Shown here piece after piece: positions 45,362-54,586 of a DNA stretch of 64,000 bases. This stretch comes from Accumulibacter sp. Its GTDB lineage: Bacteria > Pseudomonadota > Gammaproteobacteria > Burkholderiales > Rhodocyclaceae. A program made the position numbers and the translations under genes. The notes beneath the pieces were generated by a model that was given only the letters and a program-made list of their open reading frames with translations, was not told the DNA's origin and did no database searches. The stretch covers positions 40,757 through 104,756 of the forward strand of contig NZ_JAPUVI010000086.1 in the NCBI RefSeq assembly GCF_029255285.1. The letters run 5' to 3'. Within the stretch, counting starts at the first letter, position 1. Every line of letters starts with the position of its first letter.

Positions 45362-48300
45362 ATGACTGAACCAAGCGATCCTTCCAAGGCGACTGCCTCC
45401 ATGACCATCAAGAAACTCGCGCTGGGAACCGCGTTCATCGTCCTCGTCATCGGCGCGCTCGGCTACTTTGCGCTACCGCCGCTTGTCCGGTCGATGGTCG
45501 TCGATGGGCTGTCCAACCAACTGCATCGGCCGGTAAGCGTTGAAGGCGTGAGCATAAACCCCTACACGCTGTCGGTGCAAGTAGCCGGCCTGGCGATCCA
45601 GGAAAAGGGTGGAGGGCAGACAGTCGCGGGCTTCGACAGCCTGTACCTCAATCTCGAGTCGAGTTCGCTATTGCGTGGTGGGCCGGTGGTCAGCGAGCTC
45701 AAGCTGGTCGGCCCAGTACTCAGGCTCGTTCGCTACACTGACGGACGCTTCAACTTTTCGGACTTGATCGACGAGTTCCTGGCGCGACCCGCCACGGACG
45801 ATCCGACGCCGCTGTTCTCGGTCAACAACATCCAAATCAGCGGCGGAAGAGTCGAGCTCGACGATCAGGTGCTGGACGAAAAACACCTGATCAGCGAAGT
45901 CAATATCGCCTTGCCGTTCATTTCCAGCTTGCCCACAGCCGCCGAGATTTTCGTCGAACCGGCTTTCTCGGCCGCGGTCGATGGTTCGCCGCTGGTCATC
46001 CAGGGCAAGAGCAAGCCATTTGCCGAAACCTTGGAAAGCGAGCTGGCGCTCGATCTTCGCGACGTGCAGTTGGCCAAGTACCTCGACTACCTATCGCTTC
46101 GCCTGCCGGTGCAAGTCGTCTCCGGCGCCCTCGACAGTGATCTGAAACTGAGCTTTCACCGGCAGCACGATGCTCCGGCGGCGCTGATACTTTCCGGCAG
46201 CGTTACGGTCAAGGATGTCGACGTCAAGGATGCCAGCGGCGCGGCGCTACTCGCCGTCAAACGCCTGCAGGTGCTCGCGACGAGCCTTGATCCGCTCGGA
46301 CGGAAGTTCGTGATCGACCGCGTGGCCATCGAATCACCCGAGATTCACGCGAGGGTGAGCCGGCAGGGCGAGATGAACTGGCTGCAGTTTTTCAGGCGCG
46401 AACTTGCGGCCCGGGCGGGGTCGGCCGAGGAAGTCAAGCCGGTGCCGGCGGTGTGGTCGCTCGGCGCGGCGCAGGTCAGTTCCGGCGCCCTGCATTGGCT
46501 TGACGAGTCGCACGGCACACCTTTCGACGCACGCATCGAAGGACTCGAGCTGGACCTGCGGAACCTCGACAGCCAGGGAGACGCACCCGCGCAGTTCGAT
46601 GTCGCGTGGCGGCTCGATGCCGGCGAATGGATCAAACATGCGGAGGTCTCGGTGAAGGGCGGGCGACTCGACCTGGCCAAGCGCGAGCTGTTGATCGACC
46701 AGTTTACGGCCAGCGGTAGCAAGGTATTGATCCGGCGCGTCGCGAACGGTCGCGTCGAGTTCGTGCAGCCGCCCCAATTGAAGGTCGTCGTGGCCTCACA
46801 GCAGGATACCGCCCGACCGTGGAAGGTGACGGTACTCAAGTATCGCGGCGAAGATCTTGGTTTGCGCTTCGAGGATGCGACCGTGTCGCCGACGGCAACG
46901 CAGACTATCGAAGGCTTGAACGTCTCGGCCGAGAACGTTTCCACCGAGCCGGGCAAGGCGGCGACGCTGGCCGCCCGCTTCAAACTGAACCGCAAGGGGG
47001 AAGTGGAGGTCGGTGGAACGGCCAGAGCCTTTCCTTTGGCGGTGGATCTCAAGATCAGCGCCAAAGCACTCGAGTTGTTGCCACTGCAGCCTTATTTTAC
47101 CGAGCTCCTGAACATCGAGCTGACACGCGGGCAGGTAACGTTGAGCGGCGACCTGCAGTTGCATCGGGCGGGAAACGCGGCGGGCGAAGCGGTTCCGCTG
47201 AGCGGAGGATTCTCCGGCCAGGTCACGGTCGGCGATCTTTTCGCTATCGACAAGATCAACTCGGCCGACTTCGTGAAGTGGAAATCCCTGCACCTGGGTC
47301 ATCTCGACCTGCGCCTTAATCCGAATTCGCTGGCGATTGGCGAAGTCGCTCTGGCGGACTTTTTCGCCAGGGTGATCGTTAGTCGAGAGGGCAAGCTGAA
47401 CCTGCTGCAAATCGTTCGCCAGACGGCTACGGCACCGGCCGCCGCGCCAGCGAAAGCGTCGGAGCCGGCCGTGGCGACGGCCGAAGGCAAGGCCGTAGCG
47501 CCGATAGCCACAGCGAGCAAGCCCGCGTTGCCGATCAAGATCGGCAAGATAACGCTGCAAGGCGGCGACATCCGGTTCAGCGACAACTTCATCAGGCCCA
47601 ACTACTCCGCCAACCTGAAGCAGGTCGGCGGCAGCATCAGCGGCCTGTCGTCGGCCACCGACAGTGTCGCCAGCCTGGCCCTGCGCGGCAGCTACGACAA
47701 CATCGCACCGCTGACCGTCACGGCCAAACTCAACCCGCTGGCGCTTGCCCCCTATCTCGACCTCGAGGCCGACGTCAAAGGGATCGAGATGACGTCGCTA
47801 TCGCCGTACTCCGGCAAGTATGCCGGTTACGCGATCGAGAAAGGCAAGCTCTCCCTGTTCGTAAAATACAAGATCGAAAACGGCCAACTGACCGCCGAAA
47901 ATCGGCTGTTTCTCGACCAACTCACATTTGGCGATCAGATCGCCAGTCCGGAAGCGACCAAGCTGCCGGTCACGCTGGCGGTAGCCCTGCTCAAGAATCG
48001 TAACGGCGAGATCGACATCAACCTGCCGATTTCGGGTTCGCTGGACGACCCCGAATTCAGTATTGGCGGCCTGGTCGTCAAAGTGATCGTCAATCTGCTG
48101 GTGAAGGCGGTGACCTCGCCGTTTGCCTTGCTGGGCTCGGTTTTTGCCGGTGGCGAAGAGCTCTCGACTGTCGACTTCGATTTTGGACAGGCGGTGATCA
48201 CGCCGGCCATTCAGCAACGTCTCGAGAAGCTCGCGCAAGCCCTCCTTGACCGGCCAGCGCTGAAACTCGAAATCGAAGGTCGAGCGGATACGGAGAGCGA

Positions 48301-48730
48301 TCCCGAGGGCTTGAAGCGTGCTCGCCTGGCGACCAAGGTGCGCGCCTTGAAGAGGGAGGACTTGACGAAGAACGGTGTGGAGAGCGGCTCGACTGATTCC
48401 GTCGAGGTTGGTGCGAATGAGTATCCAGCACTGCTCGAGCGCGTCTATCGGGCTGAAAAGTTCCCCAAACCGCGCAACCTGGTGGGTATGGTCAAGGGCT
48501 TGCCGGTCGAGGAAATGGAGAAATTGATTCTCGCCAACTCGTCCGTCGATGACGAAGATCTGCGCGACCTTGCCGACCGCCGGGCGAAAGCCGTGCGCGA
48601 TTGGCTGCTGGCGCATGAACTTGCCGGCGAGCGCCTGTTCATGTTGCCGGTCAAACTCGACAAACCCGAGAGCAAGGCGGGGGCAACCGATCGGCTGGCG
48701 GGCAATCGCGTGGCCTTCTCGCTCAAATGA
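45362..48730 (+). CDS. Giant DUF748 (AsmA/TAM-like) envelope protein with OmpA-like C-terminal region
   Basis: From ATG 45362 the product has 1122 residues. One N-terminal transmembrane helix (about 18-40) is followed by a very long beta-rich periplasmic region with repeated DUF748 motifs (LGLRFEDATVSPTATQTIEGL, core DATVSPTA; GDIRFSDNFIRPNYSANL). A C-terminal section (about 935-1010) has VDFDFGQAVITPAIQQRLEKL and EIEGRADTE, resembling OmpA/MotB peptidoglycan-binding elements. AsmA-like bridges are thought to move phospholipid across the periplasm; that role here is inference. MTIKK at 45401 is an alternative start. Confidence 0.88.
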   Translation: MTEPSDPSKATASMTIKKLALGTAFIVLVIGALGYFALPPLVRSMVVDGLSNQLHRPVSVEGVSINPYTLSVQVAGLAIQEKGGGQTVAGFDSLYLNLESSSLLRGGPVVSELKLVGPVLRLVRYTDGRFNFSDLIDEFLARPATDDPTPLFSVNNIQISGGRVELDDQVLDEKHLISEVNIALPFISSLPTAAEIFVEPAFSAAVDGSPLVIQGKSKPFAETLESELALDLRDVQLAKYLDYLSLRLPVQVVSGALDSDLKLSFHRQHDAPAALILSGSVTVKDVDVKDASGAALLAVKRLQVLATSLDPLGRKFVIDRVAIESPEIHARVSRQGEMNWLQFFRRELAARAGSAEEVKPVPAVWSLGAAQVSSGALHWLDESHGTPFDARIEGLELDLRNLDSQGDAPAQFDVAWRLDAGEWIKHAEVSVKGGRLDLAKRELLIDQFTASGSKVLIRRVANGRVEFVQPPQLKVVVASQQDTARPWKVTVLKYRGEDLGLRFEDATVSPTATQTIEGLNVSAENVSTEPGKAATLAARFKLNRKGEVEVGGTARAFPLAVDLKISAKALELLPLQPYFTELLNIELTRGQVTLSGDLQLHRAGNAAGEAVPLSGGFSGQVTVGDLFAIDKINSADFVKWKSLHLGHLDLRLNPNSLAIGEVALADFFARVIVSREGKLNLLQIVRQTATAPAAAPAKASEPAVATAEGKAVAPIATASKPALPIKIGKITLQGGDIRFSDNFIRPNYSANLKQVGGSISGLSSATDSVASLALRGSYDNIAPLTVTAKLNPLALAPYLDLEADVKGIEMTSLSPYSGKYAGYAIEKGKLSLFVKYKIENGQLTAENRLFLDQLTFGDQIASPEATKLPVTLAVALLKNRNGEIDINLPISGSLDDPEFSIGGLVVKVIVNLLVKAVTSPFALLGSVFAGGEELSTVDFDFGQAVITPAIQQRLEKLAQALLDRPALKLEIEGRADTESDPEGLKRARLATKVRALKREDLTKNGVESGSTDSVEVGANEYPALLERVYRAEKFPKPRNLVGMVKGLPVEEMEKLILANSSVDDEDLRDLADRRAKAVRDWLLAHELAGERLFMLPVKLDKPESKAGATDRLAGNRVAFSLK

Positions 48731-48775
48731 GCGTTCCGACACTCACCAGCCCACGTACCCCGAAAGCCGCCGCCG

Positions 48776-50125
48776 GTGAGTGAGGCCTGGCCGTACGTCG
48801 TCGTCCTGGTCACCAGCGTGATGGTCGCTTTGCAGATTGCCGTTCTCCTCCGTACGGCGCTGGCAAGGGAAAGGCTGGAAGCGAGCTTCCGCGATTTGCA
48901 GGGCGGCCTCGAGCGCTTGGAGCGCGAACTGCGCCAGGAGATGACCTTGGGGCGTCAAGAAGCGGCCAGCGCGGCACGCGGCGACCGCGAGGAGCAGTCG
49001 CTGGCGGTCGGCCGTCTGTCGCAAACCCTGGCGTCACAGTTGGGTGAGCTGGGCAAGCAGCAGGCGCAACAACTCGAGTCCTTCGCCCAGCAGTTGGCAC
49101 GCCTGACGGACAGCCACGAGCAGCGCTCCGAGCATCTGCGTCGGGCTGTCGAGGCTCGCCTCGGGGCGCTGCAGGCCGACAACGCCGGCAAGCTGGAGGA
49201 CATTCGCCGGACCGTCGACGAGAAGCTGCACGCCACACTCGAGCAGCGCTTGGGTGAATCGTTCAAGCTGGTCAGCGATCGTCTGGAACAGGTGCAGCGC
49301 GGGCTTGGCGAGATGCAGACCCTGGCTGTCGGGGTCGGCGATCTGAAGCGCGTGCTGAACAATGTCAAGACCCGCGGCATTTGGGGCGAGGTGCAACTGG
49401 CGGCCTTGCTCGAGCAGCTTCTGACGCCCGAACAATATGCCAAGAACGTGATGACGCGGCCGACCGGAAGCGACCGTGTCGAGTTTGCGGTCCGTTTGCC
49501 CGGGCGCGAGGCGGGTCATGACGAGGCGCGTCCGGTGTGGCTTCCGATCGACGCCAAGTTCCCGCTCGAGGACTACCAGCGCCTGCTCGACGCGCAGGAG
49601 AGAGGCGACACGATGGCGCTCGAACTGGCGGTCAAATCGCTCGAGACACGGCTGCGCGAAGAGGCGCGCAAGATTCACGACAAGTACGTCGAGCCGCCCC
49701 ATACGACCGATTTCGCCATCCTTTACCTGCCGACCGAAGGCCTGTACGCCGAGGCTTTGCGCCGGCCGGGGCTGGTGGACGGCCTGCAGCGCGAGTGGCG
49801 CATCTGCGTTGCCGGGCCGACGACGCTGTCGGCCCTGCTTAACAGCCTGCAGATGGGTTTCCGGACGCTGGCGATCGAGCGCCGCGCATCCGAAGTGTGG
49901 GCGGTTCTGGGTGCCATCAAAACCGAATTCGGCAGATTTGGCGAAGTTCTCGACGCGACCCGCCGGAAACTGGAGCAGGCCAGCCGAAGTATCGAGTCGG
50001 CAGGCGTGCGGACACGCCAGATCGAGCGCAAGCTGAAAAGTGTCGAGGCACTGCCGCTGCCGGAGGTGCGACGACGGCTGGGGGACCTCGAGGAGATCGC
50101 GACGACGGACGAAGAAGGCGCCTGA
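48776..50125 (+). CDS. rmuC: DNA recombination protein RmuC
   Basis: The 449-residue product (GTG 48776) has an N-terminal transmembrane helix (about 6-22), a long coiled coil (about 30-185) and the RmuC core with GIWGEVQLAALLEQLL, LPIDAKFPLEDYQ and FAILYLPTEGLYAEAL. The core has the restriction-nuclease-like fold. RmuC limits inversions at short repeats in E. coli. It follows the DUF748 gene after 45 bp on the same strand. Confidence 0.93.
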   Translation: MSEAWPYVVVLVTSVMVALQIAVLLRTALARERLEASFRDLQGGLERLERELRQEMTLGRQEAASAARGDREEQSLAVGRLSQTLASQLGELGKQQAQQLESFAQQLARLTDSHEQRSEHLRRAVEARLGALQADNAGKLEDIRRTVDEKLHATLEQRLGESFKLVSDRLEQVQRGLGEMQTLAVGVGDLKRVLNNVKTRGIWGEVQLAALLEQLLTPEQYAKNVMTRPTGSDRVEFAVRLPGREAGHDEARPVWLPIDAKFPLEDYQRLLDAQERGDTMALELAVKSLETRLREEARKIHDKYVEPPHTTDFAILYLPTEGLYAEALRRPGLVDGLQREWRICVAGPTTLSALLNSLQMGFRTLAIERRASEVWAVLGAIKTEFGRFGEVLDATRRKLEQASRSIESAGVRTRQIERKLKSVEALPLPEVRRRLGDLEEIATTDEEGA

Positions 50126-50185
50126 AAGCCGGCAATGTTGCGCTGCGCGTGACGGTGACGGCCCCGTGGCGGCAGCCTTTATGCT

Positions 50186-50191
50186 TAGAAT
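50186..50191 (+). promoter_or_regulatory. Candidate -10 box (TAGAAT) of the kinase-HDOD gene
   Basis: TAGAAT lies 27 bp upstream of GTG 50219. Transcription starting near 50198 would make the upstream TTG leaderless and favours the GTG start. No good -35 was found. Confidence 0.25.
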
Positions 50192-50218
50192 GAGTCTTTG
50201 GGGAGGCTGGTTGAATAC

Positions 50219-52642
50219 GTGAACAAGCGCGTTGGACGTTTCGAGGTAATTCGTGAACTCGGTCGGGGAGCGCAGAGCGTCGTCTATCTGGCACGGGATC
50301 CGCATCTGCAGCGGCAGGTGGCGATCAAGACGCTGCACTTCTCGCGACCCGATCCGAACCAGGACAGGCAACTGCTCGAAGAGGCGCGGGTCGTCAGCCA
50401 GTTGCGGCATCCGAGCATCGTGCCGATCTTCGAGGCGGGGGAAGAGCAGGGCGACCTTTACCTGGTGTTCCAGTATGTGCCGGGCAAGACTCTGGCCGAG
50501 TACCTGCGGCTCAGCGGCGGGCTGCCGCCGGACAGGGCGATCGCCATCATGCAACCGATCCTCGACGCGATCGCCCATGCGCACGCGGCCGGAATCATTC
50601 ATCGCGACCTGAAGCCGAGCAACATCCTCCTCGACGACGATGACAGCCCACGAGTAATGGACTTCGGCATCGCCACACGTGCCGAGGGCGTGTCCAATAG
50701 TGGCGGGCAATTGGTTGGCACGCCGGCGTACATGGCGCCGGAGTACATCGCGCAGCGCCTGAGCAGTGAAAGGTCGGACATTTTTTCCGCCGGTCTCGTG
50801 CTTTACGAGTTGCTGACCGGGCAACGAGCGGTTCCGGGCAGCGATATCAAGCAGGTGATGCACCGGATCGCGAGTGAAGACATCCGATTGCCGCCGGAAA
50901 TGAGAGCGGCGCTCGACGAGAAGCTGGTGCACCTGTTGTATCGCGCGCTGGCGCGTGATCCAGCGGAGCGCTACGCGTCCGCCGTCCAGATGCGCGAGGC
51001 ACTCGACGACTTTCTGGCACCGGAAAACCCCGCGGCGGTGGATGGTCGGCAGAGCACGATCGATTTCCTGCTGCGGCGCATGCGGCACAAGAGCGACTTC
51101 CCCGCGCTTTCCGAGTCGGTCGGCGCGATCAACAGGATCACTTCGTCGGAAACACGGAACATCTCGGACGTTGCCAACACGATCCTGAAAGATCTGTCGC
51201 TGACCAACAAGATTCTGCGCATGGTCAATTCGAGCTACTACCGCCAGGCCGGCGGCGGGAATATCAGTACCGTATCGCGCGCGGTCGTCGTTCTCGGTCT
51301 CGATGCGGTGCGCAGCATCGCCGTCACCGTAATGCTGTTCGAGCATCTGCAGAATAAGGACAATGCCAATCAACTCAAGGACGAGTTCATTCGCGCCAAT
51401 CTGGCGGCGATTCTGGCCAAAGACATCGGCAGCAAGACGGCAGCGCGCGGCGACGGCGAGCAGGTGTTCATCTGCGCGATGTTCCACAATCTCGGCCGCT
51501 TGCTCAGTCAGTACTACTTTCCGGAGGAGAGTGCCGAAATCAGGCGTGTCACGCAGCAGAAGAACTGCTCGGCTGATGCGGCAGCGCTGCAGGTGCTGGG
51601 CATTTCGTACGAGGATTTGGGCGTTGCGATTGCTCAGACTTGGGGCTTCCCGAGACTGATCGTCAACAGCATGCGCAAGCTGCCGGCCGGCAGCATCCGT
51701 CGACCGACTAACGCTGAAGAAAACCTGCGCCTGCTTTCGGCCCTCTCGAACGAGCTCTGCGTGGTGGTTGCCGACACGCCCCCCGAACAGCAGCAGAAGG
51801 AATTGCGCCGCATCGTGACACGCTTCGCAGACGTCGTTCCGCTCAATGAGCAGGATCTGCGTCGGACGATGGAGAAGTCCTTCGAACAAGTAGGGCAGCT
51901 CGCCTCCACGATCCATCTCAATCTTCAACAGACCCGCTTCGGTCGCCAAATCCGAGCCTGGGGCGGCGCGGCCGCGGCCGCAGCCGTTCCGGCCATAGCC
52001 GAGGCGACGGCGACCCGCGTAGAAGCGTTATCCGGAGCTCTGCTGGCCGATACCGCTCCCGAGATACCCGCCCCCGATGCGGAAGCTGACAACGGCAACC
52101 AAGGCGTCCCGGCCGGCGAGGCTGCGGCGGCTAGCGAAATCGTTCTTCTGGCCGGAATTCAGGATGTCAGCAACGCGCTGGTCAGCGAGTTCAAGCTCAA
52201 CGACGTGCTGCGCATCATTCTGGAAACCATGTATCGCGCCAAGGGCTTCAAGAGCGTCATCCTGTGCATCCGCGATGGGCGCAGCAATTCGATGCTCGGC
52301 CGCTTCGGCTTCGGTCCCGACGCTCAGGAGATCGCTCGGCGTTTCCGTTTTTCGCTGGTCTTCACGCCTGACATCTTTCATGCGGCGCTCGCCAATGGCG
52401 TCGACATCCTGATCACTGACACCAACGATCCGAAGATCGCGGCTCGCATTCCGGCCTGGTTTCGCCAAGCGGTCAACGCCGAGACCTTCGTTGTGTTCCC
52501 GCTTTGTCTCAAGGCCAGCCCGGTCGCCATGATCTATGCCGACGGCGAGCATGCCGGGGATATCGTAATCTCCGAAAAGGAACTGACGTTGTTGCGGACC
52601 TTGCGCAACCAGGCGGTACTGGCGGTCAAACAGTCGATCTAA
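50219..52642 (+). CDS. Ser/Thr protein kinase fused to HDOD and GAF domains
   Basis: From GTG 50219 (GGGAGG upstream) the product has 807 residues. The kinase domain (about 7-265) has a Gly loop GRGAQSVV, Lys K37, HRDLKPSN (D130), DFGIA (D148) and APEYIA; all catalytic residues are present. The HDOD domain (about 285-480) has SESVGAINRI, LTNKILRMVNSSYYR and AVVVLGLDAVRSIAV; it is a degenerate HD module of signalling proteins. An Ala-rich linker and a GAF-like domain (about 645-805) follow. No membrane helix is seen. A cytoplasmic signalling integrator is likely; ligand and targets are unknown. Confidence 0.92.
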   Translation: MNKRVGRFEVIRELGRGAQSVVYLARDPHLQRQVAIKTLHFSRPDPNQDRQLLEEARVVSQLRHPSIVPIFEAGEEQGDLYLVFQYVPGKTLAEYLRLSGGLPPDRAIAIMQPILDAIAHAHAAGIIHRDLKPSNILLDDDDSPRVMDFGIATRAEGVSNSGGQLVGTPAYMAPEYIAQRLSSERSDIFSAGLVLYELLTGQRAVPGSDIKQVMHRIASEDIRLPPEMRAALDEKLVHLLYRALARDPAERYASAVQMREALDDFLAPENPAAVDGRQSTIDFLLRRMRHKSDFPALSESVGAINRITSSETRNISDVANTILKDLSLTNKILRMVNSSYYRQAGGGNISTVSRAVVVLGLDAVRSIAVTVMLFEHLQNKDNANQLKDEFIRANLAAILAKDIGSKTAARGDGEQVFICAMFHNLGRLLSQYYFPEESAEIRRVTQQKNCSADAAALQVLGISYEDLGVAIAQTWGFPRLIVNSMRKLPAGSIRRPTNAEENLRLLSALSNELCVVVADTPPEQQQKELRRIVTRFADVVPLNEQDLRRTMEKSFEQVGQLASTIHLNLQQTRFGRQIRAWGGAAAAAAVPAIAEATATRVEALSGALLADTAPEIPAPDAEADNGNQGVPAGEAAAASEIVLLAGIQDVSNALVSEFKLNDVLRIILETMYRAKGFKSVILCIRDGRSNSMLGRFGFGPDAQEIARRFRFSLVFTPDIFHAALANGVDILITDTNDPKIAARIPAWFRQAVNAETFVVFPLCLKASPVAMIYADGEHAGDIVISEKELTLLRTLRNQAVLAVKQSI

Positions 52643-52668
52643 AGTGAAGGACTTCCTCGACTTCGCGC

Positions 52669-53463
52669 CTACCAGAGCTTCCACCACGCTTCCTTGCGGT
52701 CGAGACCGCGTGTGTAGTAGAGGCTGTCCGGGTAGTTCCGGCGCATGACGCGCTCGGCATCGTCGCGCAGGTCGTTCAAGCCAAGCGAGTCGTAGGCCTT
52801 GACCATGATGAACAACGCTTCTTCAGTCGCCGGCGCATCGGGGTAGTTCTTTACCGCATACTGGGCGCGGTTCGCCGCCGCCAGATAGGCACCGCGTTTC
52901 ATATAGTAGCGGGCGACGTGCAGTTCGAGCGAAGCCAAGGCATTGACCAGGTACTTCATGCGCAACAGCGCATCGGGCGTGTACTTGCTGTCCGGAAAGC
53001 GCGTCACCAATTCCTTGAAAGCATCGAATGACTCGCGCGCGCCCTTCGGGTCGCGCTCCGTCATGTCCTGATTGCTGATAGCTCCCATGATGCCCAAGTC
53101 TTCGTTGAAATTGATCAGGCCGCGTAAGTAGTAGACGTAGTCGACGTTCGGGTGGTTGGGATGCAGCTTGATGAAACGGTCGCAAGCAGCGATCGCCGAA
53201 GCCGGTTCGAGGTCTTTCCAGTAGGCATAGGCGATTTCGATCTGCGCTTGCTGAGCGTAGCGGCCATAGGGATAGCGTGACTCAAGCTTCTCGAAGTACT
53301 TGATTGCCTTGGTGTAGGAACCGTCGTTGAGCGCCTCCTTGGCCTCGGCGTAGAGCTTGTTGGCCGACCAGCCTATGGTTTCATCCTTCGCCTCCGGGAG
53401 CAGACCACAACCCGCCACGAGAGCGGTGACGATAAGCGCCGCGATAACCGCTAAACTACGCAT
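52669..53463 (-). CDS. bamD: Outer-membrane assembly lipoprotein BamD (ComL)
   Basis: The 264-residue lipoprotein has a signal with lipobox VAGC (C19) and five TPR-like repeats: LYAEAKEALNDGSYTKAIKYFEKL (core LNDGSYTKAI), RYPYGRYAQQAQIEIAYAYWK, and DLGIMGAISNQDMTERDPK. BamD is the essential partner of BamA for beta-barrel insertion. ATG 53463 begins the signal peptide. It diverges from rluD with starts only 44 bp apart, the usual betaproteobacterial layout. Confidence 0.96.
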   Translation of the reverse strand: MRSLAVIAALIVTALVAGCGLLPEAKDETIGWSANKLYAEAKEALNDGSYTKAIKYFEKLESRYPYGRYAQQAQIEIAYAYWKDLEPASAIAACDRFIKLHPNHPNVDYVYYLRGLINFNEDLGIMGAISNQDMTERDPKGARESFDAFKELVTRFPDSKYTPDALLRMKYLVNALASLELHVARYYMKRGAYLAAANRAQYAVKNYPDAPATEEALFIMVKAYDSLGLNDLRDDAERVMRRNYPDSLYYTRGLDRKEAWWKLW

Positions 53464-53506
53464 GATGGAAAACCCACAGAAAAGAAAGGCGCCGTCAGAC
53501 ACGTTC

Positions 53507-54586
53507 ATGAAGGACGGCGGGTCGCGCGATTATAGCGCAAACCCTGGAATCGCCCTGAGCGTGCCGGTCGACTGCGGCGGGCAACGCCTCGACCAAGTGC
53601 TTGCCCGTCTGCTCACGCAACATTCCCGTAGCCGCCTGCAGGACTGGATTCGTCAAGGACGAGTCGTGGTCGGAGGAATACGCACCGTCGAACCTCGCCA
53701 CCGACTTTGGGGCGGCGAGGCCATCGAGATCGCCGAGGCGAGCGACGCGCGAGCGGAATCGTCGGCACCCGAGGACATACCCCTGCGGATTGTGTACGAA
53801 GACGACAGCCTGATCGTTATCGACAAACCGGTGGGACTCGTCGTGCATCCGGGAAACGGCAACTGGACGGGGACTCTGCTCAATGCTTTGCTGCACCATG
53901 CGCCGCAGCTCGCCGAGGTGCCACGGGCGGGCATCGTGCATCGACTCGACAAAGATACCAGCGGCCTGATGGTCGTCGCCAAGGCACTCGAGGCCCATAC
54001 CGATCTCGTCCGGCAGTTGCAGGCACGCACGGTAAGGCGTTGCTATCAGGCGCTCGTGCGCGGCGGCGTCGATCGGGCCGGAGTGGTCGATGCGCCAATC
54101 GGGCGCCATCCGGGTGTACGCACCAAAATGGCGGTCGTTCACAACGGCAAACCGGCGCGTACGCACTATCGGGTGCTCGAGCGCTTCGTCGACTGTACGT
54201 TGATCGAATGCGCACTGGAAACCGGGCGGACGCACCAGATTCGCGTACACATGGCGTCGATCGGACATCCGCTGATCGGTGACCCGATCTACGGTGGGGC
54301 CGGTCACGTCGCGCGCGGCCCGCTGTTTTCGCGTCAGGCCCTGCATGCTTGGCGTCTAGCGCTGCTTCACCCGGAACTAGGCAGGGCGATGCAATGGCGC
54401 TCTGACTTGCCGGCCGACATGGCCGCGTTACTTCATGCGTCACGGCTCGAGTCTTTGTCCGCTCAGGACATGGATGGCGTGGACGGAGAGCGTAATGAGG
54501 AAGAGTTCTGGGACGAGGACGGCCGCTCGTCAATCCTCCACGTCGATGTCGAAGAGCCGGAAGACGATGATCCAGGAGAACAGTGA
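53507..54586 (+). CDS. rluD: 23S rRNA pseudouridine synthase RluD
   Basis: The 359-residue product has an S4 RNA-binding domain (about 24-80, RLDQVLARLLTQHSRSRLQDWI; core LARLLTQHSRS) and a pseudouridine synthase domain with catalytic D148 in HRLDKDTSGLMV, YQALVRGG and ETGRTHQIRVHM. It modifies helix 69 of 23S rRNA. A C-terminal acidic extension of about 45 residues is unusual in length. An alternative ATG at 53465 would start against bamD. Its end overlaps pgeF by 20 bp. Confidence 0.94.
   Translation: MKDGGSRDYSANPGIALSVPVDCGGQRLDQVLARLLTQHSRSRLQDWIRQGRVVVGGIRTVEPRHRLWGGEAIEIAEASDARAESSAPEDIPLRIVYEDDSLIVIDKPVGLVVHPGNGNWTGTLLNALLHHAPQLAEVPRAGIVHRLDKDTSGLMVVAKALEAHTDLVRQLQARTVRRCYQALVRGGVDRAGVVDAPIGRHPGVRTKMAVVHNGKPARTHYRVLERFVDCTLIECALETGRTHQIRVHMASIGHPLIGDPIYGGAGHVARGPLFSRQALHAWRLALLHPELGRAMQWRSDLPADMAALLHASRLESLSAQDMDGVDGERNEEEFWDEDGRSSILHVDVEEPEDDDPGEQ
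53529..53534 (-). promoter_or_regulatory. Candidate -10 box of bamD
   Basis: TATAAT on the minus strand lies 66-71 bp upstream of the bamD ATG, inside the first codons of rluD. This would place bamD transcription start within the divergent gene. The -35 region is poor. Confidence 0.3.

Noticed and set aside
49034-51949. 971-codon open frame on the minus strand
   Set aside because: It runs antisense through rmuC and the kinase-HDOD gene, both with complete motif sets. Long antisense frames are expected in GC-rich DNA, and its translation has no recognisable domain.
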